A DNA stretch of 11,117 bases. It comes from Desulfobacterales bacterium (GTDB lineage: Bacteria; Desulfobacterota; Desulfobacteria; Desulfobacterales; BuS5). The stretch spans positions 1 through 11,117 of the forward strand of contig JAERRQ010000215.1 in NCBI GenBank assembly GCA_016735355.1, read 5' to 3'. Every line of letters starts with the position of its first letter. The stretch's first letter is position 1. Below the pieces are notes generated by a model that was given only the letters and a program-made list of their open reading frames with translations, did no database searches and had not been told where the DNA came from. Positions 1 to 6,548 of this stretch are shown here, one piece after another. The translations under genes and the position numbers were made by a program.

Positions 1-24
1 TAATAACAACGCACTACATAATAA

Positions 25-151
25 TTGGACATTAAGCTGTTAGGTATTAGCTGTTAGCGGTTAGCTTACTTGTTGAATTTATAGTAATTTAGCTAAAACC
101 TAATAGCTAATGGCTAATGGCTAAATCGCAAAAGCAGTATTTTTTGTCCAA
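25..151. repeat. Imperfect inverted-repeat element built of TTAGC/GCTAA words
   Basis: The left arm (about 31-67) is a run of TTAGC-type words such as AGCTGTTAG and GCGGTTAGCT. The right arm (about 90-125) carries the complementary words AGCTAA, TAATAGCTAATGG and GGCTAA. Aligned as a hairpin, roughly 25 of 34 positions pair. The outermost match is TTGGACA at 25-31 with TGTCCAA at 145-151. No reading frame lies inside. A second structure with the same words is at about 2946-3028, so this is a dispersed repeat family rather than a chance palindrome. It lies 5' of the FKBP gene and could be a leader structure or the terminator of an unseen upstream gene. Its mobility class is unknown. Confidence 0.6.
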
Positions 152-230
152 AAATATGCTTAAAATAGCAAAATTATTATGAGGTCTGAATTAACATATG
201 CGTGTAGAATCAAACAAAGAAGGTGTTCCC

Positions 231-683
231 ATGAAGATTAAAAAAAAATCCATCGTTATACTACATTATTCCATTGCAAACAGTGATGGTAAATTGCTCG
301 AAACAACCCAAAACGGTCCGCCTGCCCAGTTTATATGCGGAACAGGCCTATTTATACCGGGTTTTGAGGATGAGCTGATCGGCCTTAAGGCCGGAGATAA
401 AAAAACTATTATTATCAGTCCCGAGAAGGGGTACGGTAATGTCAAGGAAGAACTTATATTAAAAGTTCACCGCAGTGACCTTCCTGAAACAGATATAAAG
501 GTGGGTGGCACATTATGGAGAGAATCTTCCCATAGCGAGAAAATTCCTTTTAAAATCAATGGGTTCCTTGATGATTGGGTTTTTCTTGACGGGAACCATC
601 CTTGGGCAGACTATGAACTCCACTATCATGTAACCATTTTATCCGTCAGAGATAACGAGGGTTTGGACATAAGGATTACATAA
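231..683 (+). CDS. SlyD-like FKBP-type peptidyl-prolyl cis-trans isomerase
   Basis: A cytoplasmic folding helper of 150 residues that should catalyse cis-trans isomerisation of X-Pro bonds and bind unfolded chains. The FKBP core is at residues 1-73 and about 118-141, split by an insert-in-flap (chaperone) segment at about 74-117, the SlyD arrangement. Family signatures seen are GTGLFIPGFEDELIGLKAGD (37-56), PEKGYG (64-69) and DGNHP (120-124). The His/Cys-rich metal-binding tail of E. coli SlyD is absent, as in short SlyD-like proteins. I chose ATG 231 over the in-frame ATG 198 because GAAGG lies 7 nt before it and MKIKK is a normal FKBP/SlyD opening; the 198 start would add 11 atypical residues. 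There is no signal peptide. It converges on acyl-CoA dehydrogenase 1 with a shared terminator between them. The class is secure; the physiological clients cannot be told from sequence. Confidence 0.93.
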   Translation: MKIKKKSIVILHYSIANSDGKLLETTQNGPPAQFICGTGLFIPGFEDELIGLKAGDKKTIIISPEKGYGNVKEELILKVHRSDLPETDIKVGGTLWRESSHSEKIPFKINGFLDDWVFLDGNHPWADYELHYHVTILSVRDNEGLDIRIT

Positions 684-684
684 A

Positions 685-716
685 AAAGGGTAGGCATATT
701 CTATCGCCTACCCTTT
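685..716. terminator. Bidirectional rho-independent terminator between convergent genes
   Basis: An 11-bp perfect stem, AAAGGGTAGGC (685-695) with GCCTACCCTTT (706-716), encloses a 10-nt loop. It starts 1 nt after the FKBP stop codon and lies 40 nt beyond the stop of acyl-CoA dehydrogenase 1. A/T runs on both outer sides (TAAAAAA to the left, AAAATTTTTAG to the right) give a U tract on either strand, so one hairpin can end both transcripts. Confidence 0.87.
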
Positions 717-756
717 AAAATTTTTAGAATTATTTAATTACAAAATATCAAAAAGC

Positions 757-2616
757 TTACTTCCCACCAAAGGCTGAATCCGTCATATCCGCTATAGCCG
801 AATCAAGCGTAGTAACCGCATCCATCTTACCGCAGGCAACCGGAAGAATGTCATTTATAAAATAAGAGGCTGTCTTGACCTGGCCATGATAAAAGGGCGC
901 ATCCTTGTGCTTTGCCACTTTTTCTTTTTGTTTATCCTCATCCAGATTTTTGAGGATTTTGGCCAGTTTTGGCGCTGCAATAGAGGCTCTCCAGAGCAGC
1001 ATCCAGGCAATGCAGAGATCGCCGGTTACTTCCAGAATAGGACATGCCTGCGCAAAAGCGTCAAGGACTTTCTCAGAGGCGCCAGCCTTGCCAAGCTCCA
1101 TTACGGTATTCTGATACTTGCCAAGGGCTGCTTCAACTTTGACTGCCAAACTGTTAATCTCCGGAATATCCTTGGCAACTGCTATGGTCTTGTTGATTTC
1201 ATCAAGCAAACTCTTTAAGGCTGCTCCTTTTTTCATGCCAAGTTTTCTGCCGAGAAAATCAAGGCCCTGTATACCGGTTGTACCCTCATAGATAGTAGCT
1301 ATCTGAACATCGCGCAGAAGCTGCTCTACCGGATATTCGCGGCAGGCGCCTGCACCACCGTAAATTTGGATACCCATTGTGCACATTTCACACCCGCGCT
1401 CGGTTGTATGGGCTTTGCATACCGGGATGAGCATTGCGATTATATATCCCAAACGCGTTTTTTCTTCTTCGCTGATATCCGGATTCTCAACCTGATCCAT
1501 GCACAATCCGACATAATAATTAAGGCTTCTGAGACCTTCAATATTGGATTTCATCCACATGAGCATTCTTCTCACGTCAGGATGCTCAATAATTGCAACC
1601 TGATCGGCATCCGGGTTGCGAATCTCGGTTATGCGTCTACCCTGTATTCTTTCACGGGCATAGTTCAGTGCATAAAGAAACGAGGTGCTGGAAAGGCCCA
1701 GGGCCTGGATGGCAACAAAAAGCCGTGCTTCATTCATCATATGGAACATTGTCCTGATTCCGTCATGCTCCTTGCCAAGCAGAAATCCGACACACTTCCC
1801 TTTGCTTCCGAAGGTCAGGCTGCAGGTAGAACTTCCGTGAATCCCGATCTTTTCTTCAATGCCGGTGCAAACGCAATCATTTCTTTCACCTATAGAACCA
1901 TCTTCATTAACCAGATATTTAGGTACTATAAAAACTGATATACCCCTGGTGCCCTCGGCAGCGCCTTCAATTCTCGCCAGCACCGGGTTGATTATATTAT
2001 CTGTGAGATTACCCTCGGCCTGGCTGATGAATACCTTGTTACCGGTTAAATAATATGTGCCGTCGTCATTCTTTACAGCCGTAGTAGCAATTGCACCTAC
2101 CTCGGATCCGGCATCAGGCTCTGTCAGGGCCATTGTCCCTGCCCACTCGCCTGAATAAATTTTTCCCAGGTATAATTTTTTTTGTTCATCAGTACCGAAA
2201 ACTTCTATAAGTTTACCTGCTCCATGGGTAAGGCCCATGGCAAGGGCCAAACAGGTGTTGGCGCCCTGAAAAAGTTCATCAACAGCCATTTTAACGACCT
2301 GGGGCATTCCCTGGCCTCCTACATCGAGATCGTCTGCAAGGGCTATCCATTCGCCTTCTTTTATCAGTTTATAAACATGGTGATATGACTCGGGAACCTT
2401 GACTTCACCGGCTTCAAAGGTACATCCCTCCTGATCGCCTTCAATCGAGCTTGGAACCAGTTCTTTGACAGCCAGGGCCCTGGCTTCTGAAACAACCATA
2501 TCAAAGGTTTTTTTGTTAAGATCTGCGAACCTGGGATCGTTGGTCAATGATTCGATGTTTAACTGATCGTGGAGGACAAATTGGACATCTCTTCGATCGT
2601 TCAGTAATTGTGCCAT
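757..2616 (-). CDS. Acyl-CoA dehydrogenase 1, long form with C-terminal extension
   Basis: A cytoplasmic FAD flavoenzyme of 619 residues that should introduce the alpha-beta double bond into an acyl-CoA thioester and pass electrons to electron-transfer flavoprotein. It opens with the MAQ..DRRDVQFVLHDQL segment typical of the family's N-terminal extension (PF12418-like). The core follows, with LTEPDAGS at 164-171, GIHGSSTCSL at 258-267, MMNEAR at 293-298, and IYEGTTGIQ at 442-450 holding the expected catalytic base Glu444. Residues from about 470 on match the extra C-terminal domain of this subfamily (PF12806-like), ending AFGGK. AAAGGAG 10 nt upstream supports the start. Relative to dehydrogenase 2 at 8794-10596 it has an extra Lys/Glu-rich stretch at about 550-567. 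Members of this family are often annotated as 3-methylmercaptopropionyl-CoA dehydrogenase (DmdC) or FadE, but the chain length or substrate cannot be settled here. No etfAB or thiolase neighbours are visible. Confidence 0.93.
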   Translation of the reverse strand: MAQLLNDRRDVQFVLHDQLNIESLTNDPRFADLNKKTFDMVVSEARALAVKELVPSSIEGDQEGCTFEAGEVKVPESYHHVYKLIKEGEWIALADDLDVGGQGMPQVVKMAVDELFQGANTCLALAMGLTHGAGKLIEVFGTDEQKKLYLGKIYSGEWAGTMALTEPDAGSEVGAIATTAVKNDDGTYYLTGNKVFISQAEGNLTDNIINPVLARIEGAAEGTRGISVFIVPKYLVNEDGSIGERNDCVCTGIEEKIGIHGSSTCSLTFGSKGKCVGFLLGKEHDGIRTMFHMMNEARLFVAIQALGLSSTSFLYALNYARERIQGRRITEIRNPDADQVAIIEHPDVRRMLMWMKSNIEGLRSLNYYVGLCMDQVENPDISEEEKTRLGYIIAMLIPVCKAHTTERGCEMCTMGIQIYGGAGACREYPVEQLLRDVQIATIYEGTTGIQGLDFLGRKLGMKKGAALKSLLDEINKTIAVAKDIPEINSLAVKVEAALGKYQNTVMELGKAGASEKVLDAFAQACPILEVTGDLCIAWMLLWRASIAAPKLAKILKNLDEDKQKEKVAKHKDAPFYHGQVKTASYFINDILPVACGKMDAVTTLDSAIADMTDSAFGGK

Positions 2617-2647
2617 GTTTTTATTGCTCCTTTCACCAATTTTTCAA

Positions 2648-2674
2648 ATTATAAAAAGCATTCAATTTTGTTAA
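2648..2674 (-). promoter_or_regulatory. Sigma70-type promoter of acyl-CoA dehydrogenase 1
   Basis: On the minus strand a perfect TATAAT (2653 to 2648) lies 31 nt before the start codon, with TTAACA (2674 to 2669, 5 of 6 to TTGACA) upstream across a 15-nt spacer. The spacer is shorter than the ideal 17, and GGTTAA at 17-nt spacing is an alternative -35. Transcription would start near 2641 and give a short leader of about 25 nt that includes the strong AAAGGAG. Confidence 0.55.
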
Positions 2675-2687
2675 CCCGTCGTTAACA
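2669..2687. promoter_or_regulatory. Palindromic operator candidate overlapping the -35 region
   Basis: TGTTAAC (2669-2675), a 5-nt spacer CCGTC, and GTTAACA (2681-2687) form a perfect 7+7 inverted repeat. It overlaps the -35 hexamer of dehydrogenase 1, a position suited to a repressor. Acyl-CoA dehydrogenase genes are commonly controlled by TetR- or GntR-type fatty-acid regulators, but no regulator gene lies in this window, so the binding protein is unknown. The same palindrome was not seen upstream of dehydrogenase 2. Confidence 0.4.
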
Positions 2688-2731
2688 TAGATAATTATTG
2701 AAATCAAGCGTCAATTAGTTTTTTGATAAAA

Positions 2732-2861
2732 TATAGATGTTCAGATAAATAATTTCACTGCGTTATCGGTCGTCGGAGTAGGGGGTCAAAATTTTAAACC
2801 TCTACCCCCCCTCTGGCTTTGTGGCAAATTTTAAAATCGGATAATCATCTGAAAATCTATA
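2732..2861. repeat. Inverted-repeat element A (130 bp, 15-bp ends)
   Basis: The ends TATAGATGTTCAGAT (2732-2746) and ATCTGAAAATCTATA (2847-2861) are complementary at 14 of 15 positions, with partial pairing continuing inward. Inside are a smaller hairpin GGGGGT/ACCCCC (2781-2786 and 2804-2809) and a 23-nt module at 2758-2780 that recurs at 8550-8572. There is no coding capacity. The size and terminal inverted repeats resemble a MITE-like or fold-back element. I saw no clear target-site duplication, so mobility is an inference. Confidence 0.55.
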
Positions 2862-2867
2862 GCTGAA

Positions 2868-3102
2868 TTAGTGCCTGAACGAAAACTAAAAACAGATACT
2901 ATTTCAGATATTTAAACATTATTCAAGAAACGAAGATTTTCGCAAAGCTGTTAGCCTTTAGCCGTTAGCTATTGGCTCAAGGAACTATCTGTTTGATTTT
3001 AAAAGCTAACAGCTAAAAGCTAATGGCTCAAAAACTTCGATTTTGAAAACATCCTTAACCTACAGGAAATATGGCAATTTCAGCTTTTCGTTCAGGCATT
3101 AA
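2868..3102. repeat. Inverted-repeat element B (235 bp, 18-bp ends) with TTAGC core hairpin
   Basis: TTAGTGCCTGAACGAAAA (2868-2885) and TTTTCGTTCAGGCATTAA (3085-3102) are complementary at 17 of 18 positions. Between them the arms remain roughly palindromic. An inner pair of TTAGC-word arms (about 2946-2977 and 3001-3028, e.g. GCTGTTAGCC and AGCTAACAGC) forms the core hairpin. Several mismatches are A-C on the plus strand and so G-U on the minus-strand transcript, which would keep the RNA folded. The right end abuts the stop codon of the VWA gene (TAG, 3105 to 3103), so this element would be the 3' end of that mRNA and may stop or stabilise it. Confidence 0.6.
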
Positions 3103-5856
3103 CTATATGGTTAGCGAACTGTATATACGCAAAAGCTTATCCGGAAGTTCATTAACATTTGAAATAACATTATGGTGCATCTCACCGTACAGGTCGTCCA
3201 GCATGGGATCTCCCGGGATGTTAACGGTTATCGCCTTGGCATAAATATTTTTCGAGCGTGCTTCCTGCATAGCTTTGCGCGTATCCTCTATTGCATATTT
3301 CTGTTTGTAATCAACATCATTCGGGAAACCATCTCCAATAATCAGCAGCAAACGAATTTTTGAAGAAACTTGTTCCAACCTGCTGACAGCATGCCGGATT
3401 GCTGCTCCCATACGGGTACTTCGCTGGGGTGCCATGGCATTAATTCTATCCTTGATTTCCGGTTCCATGCATTCATCAAAATCCTTAATATTAAAATAAT
3501 CCACACCAAACCTTCCCGTACCTGAAAAACCGGCTATGGCAAATGAATCACCAACAACATCAAGAGCTTCACAAAATAGCACAATGGCCTCTTTCTCAAC
3601 ATCCAGAACCCGTTTTTTTGATCCTTCAACCCTATTGGCTGTGGAGCGCGACAGATCGACAAGAAGCAGAACTGCCACATCTCTATCCTGTTTTATACGT
3701 TTTATATAAAGGCGGTCGTCCGGAGTCAGGCCCGCTTTTTTATCAATTGCAAAATCAAGCAGCGCTCTGTAATCGAATTCATCCCCCTCGATCCACTGTC
3801 TTAATATTTTAAGGCTTTCAGGTTTAAGGAGCTCGAATGAGTAACGGATTATCCTTACGAGCCCTTTATGCTGCTTTAGAATATCATCGTAAAAAGTACT
3901 CTCTTCCCAGAGTGCAGTCTTGTGGCGCACCATGACATAATCCTTGAGATAATCACCCAGACTGTAATCCCACTCCGCATACCTTGAAACAGGGCCGGCG
4001 AATTCATCCGCATTAACAGGATTAATAGCTGATTTCCCTAAAAGCCCCTCAATGTCTACCCCGGAAAGGTCTACAGAGACTCGGTTATGCTTTATGTCCG
4101 ACAATATATCGGGATCAGATGATATTATTATATCCTCTATATCATCCGGGGACAAAGCGCCATTATTATTGACAAGCTTTTTGCGTACTTCGGATTTATA
4201 AACATTGAATCCGTTTTCCTGAAGTAAAAGTTTGACCTTTGCAGCGGTTTTTTCAAAATCCAGGTGTTTGGAAAAAAAAAGATCAGGCCTTATGTCCCGG
4301 CCAAAAGGTATTTTTATAGGCTTGTAAAAATCCTCCAACCTGCCTGAAGGGAGCCCGATTTTTAAGAGATCTTCCATTTCAGCATATATCTTTGCCGCAA
4401 ACCCCGCGGATTTTTCCACACCATCGCTTTCATTGAACTCCTCTCTCCAAAACCCGGCAACCCGCGTCACAAAACCAGTTGACACGGTTTTCGCACTTAT
4501 AAACCGCTCACAGGGTATGTCCAGCGCTATCAAAGCATAAAGCAAAAATACAGTACCAAATGGATCATCTTTTCTGAATATTCGCGTTGCTTCAGCCTGT
4601 ATCAGTGGCATAGTGCGTTTAATCAAACCCGGGTAACGGTTTTTTAAAAGCGCATTTAAACGGCCATGCTCCATTATTGTAAAGATGTCTGCGGCCAAGT
4701 CTTTGACAGGGAATGATGAAAAAAATAATTCAAGTTCTGAAATATTTTTATGGTCGTCTTTTGAAGCAGATATAGAGATTCCGCACAGATCCCTTAACCT
4801 GTCCGAATCAAAATCGAATGTGCCGAATTCATAGTATCCGGCTTCAAGTTTTGTTAAGGCTTTATATAAGTTGAGGTTTTCATCCCTGATATGAAAAAAA
4901 TCAATCTCCTCCGGAAGATAAATGAACCTCCCGTCTGAACAGACCATAATCTCTTTTTTAGAAGCCTTCAGAAGCGGGTCAGGCAGCCCGGATATGGAAT
5001 GTACGGATATAGCGAGTCCTGTTCTGGCCCTTAGATACCTGTTTAAATTATGTCTTATGCTTTCAAGAGAAACGGTGATCTGTAATTCAACACAGGCATT
5101 TATTCCTGCCCTGGATTCTAAAGATAAAAATTTTTCCCCAAGCCTCCCATTATTTTTATTTTTTTTCAGACCTATGGATACAAAACTATTGAGCGCCTCC
5201 CGGGATAAAAGATAAAGACCCCTTTCCATCCCCTCCAGGAATTTATCAGCCAAATGGGGATTTTGCCTGACAACCCGCCTCAGCTCTTTTATCTGCCAGT
5301 GCCTCCTTGGCGCAGAGAAGGAGAGTACTGCTTTTGGTATGGCATCTGCAAAATGGCGGCATCTGTTATAAGTAAGGTCCTGGGCAAAAATATCACAAAG
5401 TAAATCAGAATAAACAGCGGCCGCCTCAAGGTCGCGGCATTCAAGCAAATTAGACAAAGATTCAAGAGGAGTGTTTAATATATGTTCTCCCTTGTTATAC
5501 ATAACTTTGACGGCACATAAAAATTTTTCCAGAATAATTCGATTGCCGCGTAACAGCACCTGGGCAAGATATGTTGCCATTATCTTGCCGAAAGTAGGCC
5601 CGCGCAAGCCCGCATTCCGTACCATGCCCCGGTACAGATAAATATCCCCCGGGTCGACCTCGCCTATAAGCTTCAGATAACCTTCCGCAACAGCATAGCC
5701 GAAATAAATTTCCCGGGAGAGCCCCCATAGAGTCTCATCCACCAACATTCCTGCTGAATCAGAAGATACGGGTTTTTTTTTCCCTTCAAGGCGCTCCAAA
5801 ACATTATCGGCAAGTTCCGGGTCCACCAAAGCAAGCTGTTTAATCGCATTTTTCAT
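3103..5856 (-). CDS. Long NorD/CbbO-like protein with C-terminal VWA (MIDAS) domain
   Basis: A protein of 917 residues with no signal peptide or membrane segment. Residues about 724-917 form a von Willebrand factor A domain with an intact metal-ion-dependent adhesion site: DLSRS at 734-738 (DxSxS), Thr in QRSTRMG near 814, and IIGDGFPND with Asp near 842. This VWA type, at the C-terminus of a long cytoplasmic protein, matches the NorD/CbbO group. Those proteins work with MoxR-family AAA+ ATPases (NorQ/CbbQ) to activate a metalloenzyme or insert its cofactor. The first ~300 residues are mostly alpha-helical and read like degenerate helical repeats. A conserved-looking block, LPEEID..LEAGYYEFGTFDF, spans 314-349. 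The start at 5856 is preferred (AGGA 10 nt upstream, MKNAIKQL opening); an in-frame ATG at 5964 would add 36 atypical residues. No AAA+ partner, nor or cbb gene is adjacent, so the client is unknown. At 917 residues it is longer than the ~600 usual for NorD. Confidence 0.83.
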   Translation of the reverse strand: MKNAIKQLALVDPELADNVLERLEGKKKPVSSDSAGMLVDETLWGLSREIYFGYAVAEGYLKLIGEVDPGDIYLYRGMVRNAGLRGPTFGKIMATYLAQVLLRGNRIILEKFLCAVKVMYNKGEHILNTPLESLSNLLECRDLEAAAVYSDLLCDIFAQDLTYNRCRHFADAIPKAVLSFSAPRRHWQIKELRRVVRQNPHLADKFLEGMERGLYLLSREALNSFVSIGLKKNKNNGRLGEKFLSLESRAGINACVELQITVSLESIRHNLNRYLRARTGLAISVHSISGLPDPLLKASKKEIMVCSDGRFIYLPEEIDFFHIRDENLNLYKALTKLEAGYYEFGTFDFDSDRLRDLCGISISASKDDHKNISELELFFSSFPVKDLAADIFTIMEHGRLNALLKNRYPGLIKRTMPLIQAEATRIFRKDDPFGTVFLLYALIALDIPCERFISAKTVSTGFVTRVAGFWREEFNESDGVEKSAGFAAKIYAEMEDLLKIGLPSGRLEDFYKPIKIPFGRDIRPDLFFSKHLDFEKTAAKVKLLLQENGFNVYKSEVRKKLVNNNGALSPDDIEDIIISSDPDILSDIKHNRVSVDLSGVDIEGLLGKSAINPVNADEFAGPVSRYAEWDYSLGDYLKDYVMVRHKTALWEESTFYDDILKQHKGLVRIIRYSFELLKPESLKILRQWIEGDEFDYRALLDFAIDKKAGLTPDDRLYIKRIKQDRDVAVLLLVDLSRSTANRVEGSKKRVLDVEKEAIVLFCEALDVVGDSFAIAGFSGTGRFGVDYFNIKDFDECMEPEIKDRINAMAPQRSTRMGAAIRHAVSRLEQVSSKIRLLLIIGDGFPNDVDYKQKYAIEDTRKAMQEARSKNIYAKAITVNIPGDPMLDDLYGEMHHNVISNVNELPDKLLRIYSSLTI

Positions 5857-6257
5857 ATTATCTGATTCCTGTCTATGGGGGAATAGTGATTTAGGGAAAG
5901 TGAAATTGCTTTGTTGTGTTACGTACACGGCACACGTTATTAATAGTGAGCCTATACTCTTCAATTATGGAAGTCAAGGCAAGTCCAAGCCCAGCCCAGC
6001 CCAGGGCGATTGCATCAAAAAGTCAGCTTTACTATTATATCACAAATGATAAAGGGTTCCTTTGTGCAGGTTCATGGAATAGCTATATTTCAAGGTTTTT
6101 TATAACAGGGGGTATAGATGGGCAAATGAGTTGACAGTAAAGCTTTTTTTACGCTACTTTATCATGAATTCTGAAACTGATTATCGCTATGCAGATCTTG
6201 CCATGATTATTCAGGCCGGATAAAAGATAACGCAAAACAGGTGCATGAGATATGGAT

Positions 6258-6280
6258 GGGGCGGATATGGAATCCGCCCC
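6258..6280. repeat. REP-like GC-rich hairpin 1
   Basis: A perfect 9-bp stem, GGGGCGGAT (6258-6266) with ATCCGCCCC (6272-6280), encloses the 5-nt loop ATGGA and is followed by TACG. Short GC-rich palindromes with the G(GTA)GGGGC...GCCCCTACG outline are typical extragenic palindromes in many bacteria. It is followed after 6 nt by the first 33-bp direct repeat. Confidence 0.7.
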
Positions 6281-6286
6281 TACGTT

Positions 6287-6319
6287 CATGAATATGGTTT
6301 GGCATAATGACAAATTCAT
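6287..6319 (+). repeat. 33-bp direct repeat, copy 1
   Basis: The unit begins CATGAATATGG, continues TTTGGCATAATGACAA and ends TTCAT. It matches copy 2 at 6453-6485 at 32 of 33 positions, differing only at the base before TTCAT. Each copy lies between two of the GC-rich hairpins, so hairpin plus repeat looks like a duplicated composite unit. Confidence 0.85.
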
Positions 6320-6383
6320 GCGATTGAATATTGTGGATGTCCGAATTGTATTTTGCTCAATTGCTGTATGCCGTTTAAATGAT

Positions 6384-6435
6384 TACATCATTTTGGATAT
6401 TGATGATGTAGGGGCACGATGCATCGTGCCCTTAC
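6384..6435. repeat. REP-like palindrome 2 with a 20-nt perfect core
   Basis: GGGCACGATG and CATCGTGCCC (6412-6431) form a perfect 20-nt palindrome. It extends through a G-T wobble to GTA (6408-6410) and TAC (6433-6435). It shares the GTAGGGGC...CCCTTACG outline with hairpin 1 but has a different core, as expected for a family of related palindromes. An alternative stem, TACATCA (6384-6390) with TGATGTA (6404-6410), competes for the same left flank. Confidence 0.7.
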
Positions 6436-6452
6436 GGTGATTTCAATGATTC

Positions 6453-6485
6453 CATGAATATGGTTTGGCATAATGACAACTTCAT
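6453..6485 (+). repeat. 33-bp direct repeat, copy 2
   Basis: This second copy of the unit at 6287-6319 is 32 of 33 identical and in the same orientation, with a 166-bp offset between copies. It ends 63 nt before the aroQ start codon. Confidence 0.85.
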
Positions 6486-6496
6486 AGAATTGGGTT

Positions 6497-6511
6497 GCGG
6501 GCAAAGCCCGC
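6497..6511. repeat. Short GC hairpin 3 upstream of aroQ
   Basis: A 6-bp stem, GCGGGC (6497-6502) with GCCCGC (6506-6511), encloses an AAA loop. It lies 11 nt after direct repeat copy 2, echoing the hairpin/repeat alternation, and 37 nt before the aroQ start. It has no T tract, so it is unlikely to be a classic terminator. Confidence 0.55.
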
Positions 6512-6548
6512 CTTAGTTTACACTTTAAGACACATAAAGGGTTAATCA

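Larger units (their letters stand above)
2617..3102. other. Intergenic region filled by promoter and two palindromic elements
   Basis: This 486-bp gap between dehydrogenase 1 and the VWA gene holds no convincing reading frame. From left to right it contains the dehydrogenase leader, promoter and operator candidate (to 2687), then inverted-repeat element A (2732-2861), a 6-bp gap, and inverted-repeat element B (2868-3102), whose right end touches the VWA stop codon. Little sequence is left unaccounted for. Confidence 0.7.
5857..6548. other. Long intergenic region between divergent VWA gene and aroQ
   Basis: This is 692 bp with no convincing gene. Near the VWA start is a short inverted repeat GTGT-tacgt-ACAC (5916-5928). 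Three tandem AGCCC units sit at 5988-6002. A perfect TTGACA at 6131-6136 has only a poor -10 partner (TACTTT at 6155, 18-nt spacing). A 19-codon open stretch lies at 6164-6223. From 6258 on the region is dominated by GC-rich hairpins and a 33-bp direct repeat, listed separately. Promoters for both divergent genes should lie here, but none stands out. Confidence 0.6.

Noticed and set aside
1366..1938. 190-codon open frame antisense to dehydrogenase 1
   Set aside because: A shadow of a well-supported gene; the minus-strand frame carries all acyl-CoA dehydrogenase motifs and the antisense one carries none.
5857..5964. Upstream ATG extending the VWA protein by 36 residues
   Set aside because: The extension is atypical for the family (apparent MKSIGSLLITCAVYV hydrophobic start), whereas ATG 5856 has AGGA at 10-nt spacing, the same spacing used by the two dehydrogenases. 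A secreted form would also not fit a NorD-like role.
5916..6134. 72-codon plus-strand open frame upstream of the VWA gene
   Set aside because: It has no ribosome-binding site, runs through the VWA upstream region, contains a low-complexity SPSPAQPRA stretch from the AGCCC tandem, and shows no family resemblance.
6252..6440. 62-codon plus-strand open frame
   Set aside because: It is composed of the REP-like hairpins and the direct repeat; codons simply read through palindromes.
6287..6485. CRISPR array suggested by a repeated 33-bp unit
   Set aside because: There are only two units, a 133-bp interval between them containing a palindrome, and no cas genes; this does not fit CRISPR spacing.
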